A DNA stretch of 16,525 nucleotides, taken from CAZFIO01 sp964519585. GTDB taxonomy: Bacteria > Bacillota > Clostridia > Tissierellales > Tissierellaceae. The stretch lies in assembly GCA_964519585.1 (NCBI GenBank), contig CAZFIO010000025.1, forward strand, positions 1 to 16,525. Direction: 5' to 3'. The notes under the pieces are model-generated. The model was not told the origin of the DNA. It worked only from the letters and a program-made list of their open reading frames with translations, and searched no databases. This document shows, one piece after another, positions 14,158-16,525 of this stretch. Each line of letters starts with the position of its first letter. Positions within the stretch are counted from its first letter, which is position 1. A program made the position numbers and the translations under genes.

Positions 14158-14186
14158 ATAATATACCAATGATTGGAAATTGTAAA
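14158..14186 (-). promoter_or_regulatory. Promoter and candidate operator of the Panacea cassette
   Basis: TTTACA (14181-14186), 17-nt spacer, TATTAT (14158-14163) on the minus strand. The perfect palindrome CCAATGATTGG (14166-14176) sits in the spacer, where a bound repressor would block RNA polymerase. This fits autoregulation, which is common in toxin-antitoxin operons; the regulator is not shown. Confidence 0.6.
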
Positions 14187-14269
14187 CAATTAAAATAGAC
14201 TATTCAAATCTAAACCAATCTAAATCAAACTAAAGCAACTTTATATAATTAAATTTAATTTCTCTCAAA

Positions 14270-14297
14270 CAAAAAAAAGACCAGGTTTCCCTGGCCT
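14270..14297 (-). terminator. Terminator after the lysis genes
   Basis: 8-bp stem AGGCCAGG/CCTGGTCT with a GAAA tetraloop, followed by T8 on the minus strand, 15 nt after the amidase stop. It isolates the antitoxin-toxin cassette from late phage transcription. Confidence 0.92.
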
Positions 14298-14312
14298 ATA
14301 TTAAAATCGTAT

Positions 14313-15047
14313 CTATTTTTCATACCAAGCAAGGAATACTCCTTCCACTCCTAGATCTTGTAGCTTTTTCATTTGTGCTTCTGCATTAGTTTTGTCCTGG
14401 TATGATCCTGCTACTACTCTATAGAATCCATCTTTTATTGGTGTTGTTGGTGGTTTTGGAGTTGGCTTTAGCTTTAGTTTATAGTGACTTACTACCCAAT
14501 CAACTACTCCTTTAGCCATCTTATCAGCAAAATCAGGCTTTAATATTTCTTTTATATCTACTACACTATCCATAAAAGCATATTCAGGAAGTATTGCAGC
14601 CATATTGCTTTCTCTTAACATATGAAAGTTTGCCTGTGCTAGTGGACTTGCCCTGTTCCCCTTAACTGCTCCTGCTTTTATTAAGCTATCATACAATGCT
14701 CTTTGCATTGCTAATGTAAACTTTGTTGAATTAGGATACCTATATAAAGCTAATCCTCCACCTTTTCCACCCTTGATACCTAGATTATGATGGTTGGATA
14801 TTAATAAATCGGCTTTAAATTGATTGGCTTTATCTGTTCTAGTCTTCAGGGGCACATCAGTTTTACCTGTAGGGTCATCTAGCCTTAATATTTCTACATC
14901 TTCATATTGGTTTAATAGTTCTATCTGTTTTCTGGTAATTCTATCGTTAAGCTCCCATTCTGATATCTTGCCATATCCCATTAAAATTGGTACTTGCTTT
15001 CCAGATGTATCTATACCATGGCCTGTATCAATAGCTATTTTAGTCAT
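14313..15047 (-). CDS. Phage endolysin: N-acetylmuramoyl-L-alanine amidase with SPOR-like domain
   Basis: Amidase_3-type zinc enzyme that cuts the bond between muramic acid and the stem peptide to lyse the host. Zinc ligands are H10 (DTGHG), E30 (SEWELN) and H86 (SNHHN). The catalytic glutamate is E155 in ILPEYAFMDSVVD, matching the family pattern vEtgFlsN..D. A proline-rich linker (residues 191-204) leads to a C-terminal SPOR-like repeat (FYRVVAGSYQDKTNAEAQ to the end), expected to bind glycan strands. At 244 residues it has a normal endolysin layout, with no signal peptide, so export depends on the holin. Its ATG overlaps the holin stop by one base (TAATG), indicating coupled translation. 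Confidence 0.93.
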   Translation of the reverse strand: MTKIAIDTGHGIDTSGKQVPILMGYGKISEWELNDRITRKQIELLNQYEDVEILRLDDPTGKTDVPLKTRTDKANQFKADLLISNHHNLGIKGGKGGGLALYRYPNSTKFTLAMQRALYDSLIKAGAVKGNRASPLAQANFHMLRESNMAAILPEYAFMDSVVDIKEILKPDFADKMAKGVVDWVVSHYKLKLKPTPKPPTTPIKDGFYRVVAGSYQDKTNAEAQMKKLQDLGVEGVFLAWYEK

Positions 15048-15481
15048 TACTCTCCACCTTCTTCTTTACCCTGCAATATATCCAAGGCTTTAGTTAGTAC
15101 TGGTGGCATATTTACTCCCATTAGAGCAGCATTCTCCATAATTGATATCAGCTCATTAGAGATAAAGGCTATTATCAGGCCATATCTTACAAAGTTTATA
15201 TCCATTAGTATATCTAATTGTGCCCCTAGCATTATTACTAATAAAGTTACACCTTTTTTGCAAATGCCCTTCCATCCTACCAATGATTGTAGGGCCCCTG
15301 ACTCTGTTTTTTTGGACTTGCGGAATACTCCTGCAACTGCTATGCCCATAATATAATCTGTTATCATAAATATAAGTAAAGTTTGCAAGGCTGTATCCCA
15401 CCCTCCTAACAATCTCGATATTATACTGCCTGTCACTCCTATGACTGCTATTAGGCTTGTTTTTATATTTTCATGTTTCAT
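15047..15481 (-). CDS. Phage holin (toxin secretion/phage lysis holin family)
   Basis: Small membrane protein of the Phage_holin_4_1 type, 144 residues, that forms the membrane lesion releasing the endolysin. Hydrophobic segments lie at about residues 8-22, 30-52, 76-95 and 98-115. The family landmarks are GGWDTALQTLLIFMITDYIM and GWKGICKKGVTLLVIMLGAQ, and the charged C-terminal tail ends GKEEGGE. The start is the ATG at 15481, 6 nt after GGGAGGT; a longer frame to 15538 would translate a terminator hairpin and is rejected. It overlaps the amidase gene by one base. A terminator lies 25 nt upstream, inside any leader that could serve this gene. Confidence 0.93.
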   Translation of the reverse strand: MKHENIKTSLIAVIGVTGSIISRLLGGWDTALQTLLIFMITDYIMGIAVAGVFRKSKKTESGALQSLVGWKGICKKGVTLLVIMLGAQLDILMDINFVRYGLIIAFISNELISIMENAALMGVNMPPVLTKALDILQGKEEGGE

Positions 15482-15506
15482 ATAATTACCTCCCAGTTTT
15501 CTACAT

Positions 15507-15535
15507 AAAAAAGAGAAGGATTTCTCCCTCTCTTT
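15507..15535 (-). terminator. Terminator between tail and lysis genes, inside the holin leader
   Basis: 11-bp stem AAAGAGAGGGA/TCCTTCTCTTT (one G-U pair) with a GAAA tetraloop (stem 15510-15535), then T residues on the minus strand. It ends 25 nt before the holin ATG, too close for a promoter in between. Holin transcripts must therefore pass it. Confidence 0.88.
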
Positions 15536-15576
15536 CAAATTTTGTTACTTCGCTTTATTATCCAAATGTGAAATAA

Positions 15577-15732
15577 CTATTCTTCGTTCTCTATATCGTA
15601 ACCTATCTCAACTAACTTCTTTCCAACTTCTTCTTTCATATTAGATAAAGCAGGTACTTGCTTAAATTTATAAGTTCCTGCCAATACTGCTCCAAACCAT
15701 ACTCTTACTAATACACTGTTTTCATTAAACAA
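15577..15732 (-). CDS. Small prophage protein, paralogue of the gene upstream (TTG start)
   Basis: 51-residue protein (first residues LFNENSVLVRVW as coded, ending DIENEE), function unknown. I place the start at TTG 15732: the downstream sequence aligns with the 47-residue gene just upstream (shared NSV.V.VW..AVL.G....VP.LSN pattern), and GGAGGAAGGTGAG precedes it. A longer frame that begins at 15798 translates the other gene in a wrong frame and is rejected. It overlaps the upstream gene by 8 nt (15725-15732). Similar short genes are common between tail and holin genes of Bacillota phages; none has a role I can name. Confidence 0.7.
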   Translation of the reverse strand: MFNENSVLVRVWFGAVLAGTYKFKQVPALSNMKEEVGKKLVEIGYDIENEE

Positions 15733-15868
15733 TAATCTCACCTTCCTCCACAAGTATAGTAACAACATCAATAAGATTAGAAAGATTAGGTACTTCATCT
15801 ATAGTCTTATCTCCTTTCAATACTGCATTAGTCCAAACTTTAACTACTACACTATTTCTAGTAAACAT
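15725..15868 (-). CDS. Small prophage protein, first of a tandem paralogous pair
   Basis: 47-residue protein (MFTRNSVVVKVWTNAVLKG to EEGEIIV), function unknown, with a beta-strand-like start and an acidic end. GGGAGGT lies 8 nt before the ATG, and the gene starts one base after the stop of the 88-residue gene. It shares NSV.V.VW..AVL.G and VP.LSN with the next gene, so the pair arose by duplication. Its stop lies inside the ribosome site and start region of the second copy, implying coupled translation. Confidence 0.72.
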   Translation of the reverse strand: MFTRNSVVVKVWTNAVLKGDKTIDEVPNLSNLIDVVTILVEEGEIIV

Positions 15869-15869
15869 A

Positions 15870-16136
15870 CTACATACCTCCCATAGCGATTAACATTGTT
15901 AATTCCATTATTGCATTATTTAAGTCTTCTTTAACTTCTTCTATTTCGGTCAGTGGTATATCCTCGTACTCATACCAAGCTGTTTGTGCTTCTACATCCC
16001 ACTTCAAAATAGAATATTTACCCTTTATTATTTCTTCTATAGGTCTTTCTGTTACAACTATTGCATCTGCTTTTTGTTTCTCGCTGATTGTACTGCCATC
16101 ATAAACTACATTCCCATCTTCAAATATATATATCAT
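15870..16136 (-). CDS. Phage tail-associated hypothetical protein (88 residues)
   Basis: Small acidic protein with the pattern IYIFEDGNVVYDG...ISEKQKADAIVV...AWYEYEDIPLTEIEEV. This resembles short proteins encoded right after tail-fibre or baseplate genes in Bacillota phages, which may be tail-fibre chaperones or structural partners; the role is not established. The C-terminal third (about 60-85) is helical and charged (EIEEVKEDLNNAIMELTML). The ATG has AGGAGGG 5 nt upstream and overlaps the stop of the repeat protein by one base (TAATG), so it is coupled to it. Confidence 0.72.
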   Translation of the reverse strand: MIYIFEDGNVVYDGSTISEKQKADAIVVTERPIEEIIKGKYSILKWDVEAQTAWYEYEDIPLTEIEEVKEDLNNAIMELTMLIAMGGM

Positions 16137-16525
16137 TATTTCCCTCCTAGACTAATCAGTTGCCATATTTTTAAATTATTAGTACCACCACAATAAATAA
16201 AGTTTTCATCTGATGTTAATGCTTGAATAATACCACCATAACTAGGACTTGTAGCTACTAAAGATAAGTCTGATTTATTATATTTATTTATTGTTTGAGT
16301 ATTAGTACCACCACAATAAATAAAGTTTTCATCTGATGCCAACCCCCGAATAATACCACCATAACTAGGACTTGTAGCTACTAAAGATAAGTCTGATTTA
16401 TTATATTTATTTATTGTTTGAGTATTAGTACCACCACAATAAATAAAGTTTTCATCTGATGCCAACCCCCGAATAATACCACCATAACTAGGACTTGTAG
16501 CTACTAAAGATAAGTCTGATTTATT
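16136..16525 (-). CDS. Beta-propeller-like repeat protein of the phage tail (5' end off window)
   Basis: C-terminal 129 residues of a longer protein; the frame is open to the window edge, and no start in the window is likely to be real. The protein is built of 41-residue repeats, each about SDENFIYCGG-TNTQTINKYN-KSDLSLVATSPSYGG-IIRGLA. The alternating strands and turns suit a four-stranded propeller blade (WD40/PQQ-like). Each copy carries one cysteine in IYCGG. The last copy changes to TNNLKIWQLISLGGK at the C terminus. Its place upstream of a small tail-associated gene, holin and endolysin suggests a tail or baseplate protein, possibly host-binding. The number of repeats is unknown because the gene continues to the right. 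Confidence 0.75.
   Translation of the reverse strand, partial: NKSDLSLVATSPSYGGIIRGLASDENFIYCGGTNTQTINKYNKSDLSLVATSPSYGGIIRGLASDENFIYCGGTNTQTINKYNKSDLSLVATSPSYGGIIQALTSDENFIYCGGTNNLKIWQLISLGGK
16178..16525 (-). repeat. Tandem 123-bp coding repeats
   Basis: Copies begin at 16178, 16301 and 16424, exactly 123 bp (41 codons) apart. The third copy (102 bases visible) is identical to the second. The first differs from the second at six positions, all within 16216-16224. This near-identity at DNA level, including silent positions, points to recent amplification. Confidence 0.95.

Larger units (their letters stand above)
12541..16525 (-). mobile_element. Prophage end integrated in tRNA-Cys (extends past window)
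   Basis: All genes from the attachment site to the right edge are of phage type and on the minus strand: tail proteins, holin, amidase, and a cassette next to the attachment site. This is the late-gene and lysis end; integrase, repressor and the restored tRNA-Cys should lie at the other end beyond the window. Terminators, ribosome sites and frames look intact, so nothing in this part suggests decay. Confidence 0.85.

Noticed and set aside
15482..15538. Longer holin start at 15538.
   Set aside because: It would translate the terminator hairpin, and the ATG at 15481 has a GGGAGGT site.
15733..15798. Hydrophobic N terminus (22 residues) for the 51-residue gene, suggesting a membrane protein.
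   Set aside because: It is the out-of-frame reading of the upstream paralogue, which has its own ribosome site and homology to the downstream copy. The TTG at 15732 fits better.
16178..16525. CRISPR-like or satellite repeat array.
   Set aside because: The 123-bp units are back to back without spacers, are in frame, and code for 41-residue protein repeats.

Overview
The window looks like a low-GC Gram-positive chromosome, most likely an anaerobic spore-former of the Clostridia/Tissierellia. The basis is A+T-rich DNA, strong AGGAGG-type ribosome binding sites, the infC-rpmI-rplT-trmH-pheS-pheT order, a T-box in front of thrS, and a YtxC-family gene found in endospore-formers. This is inference from gene content and style; no search was run.

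Bases 1-5254 carry a minus-strand translation block read right to left. A consensus promoter and an L20-type attenuator leader precede infC (AUU start), rpmI and rplT, which end in a terminator. A 23S-type SpoU/TrmH methyltransferase follows, then pheS and a pheT cut by the window edge. pheST has its own extended -10 promoter inside the end of the methyltransferase gene. At 5318-6868, on the plus strand, lies an unusually short FtsH-like membrane AAA+ zinc protease, transcribed away from the infC operon. It converges on thrS through a shared terminator.

Bases 6904-12533 continue on the minus strand. thrS has a threonine T-box leader (ACC specifier) and an odd structured spacer of about 230 nt between the T-box terminator and the gene. 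hisS has a plain sigma-A promoter and no T-box. ytxC and a probable guanidine-modifying-enzyme-fold protein follow, and then the terminator of a tRNA-Cys gene.

From 12541 to the right edge is one end of a prophage integrated in tRNA-Cys. Only the displaced 3' part of the tRNA remains, starting in the anticodon loop; the 5' part and the integrase should lie beyond the right edge. In transcription order (right to left) the prophage shows a beta-propeller-like tail protein with near-identical 41-residue repeats, an 88-residue tail-associated protein, two overlapping paralogous small genes, a terminator, a holin plus amidase lysis pair, and another terminator. Last, next to the attachment site, comes an independently promoted two-gene cassette: a Panacea-domain antitoxin overlapping a probable toxin, with palindromic candidate operators in its promoter. 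A 46-residue gene and probable integrase arm sites separate this cassette from the tRNA scar.

The best candidates for new biology are the Panacea cassette with its distinctive toxin partner, the terminator inside the leader of the lysis genes, the repeat-amplified tail protein, the extra structured segment in the thrS leader, and the compact FtsH paralogue.
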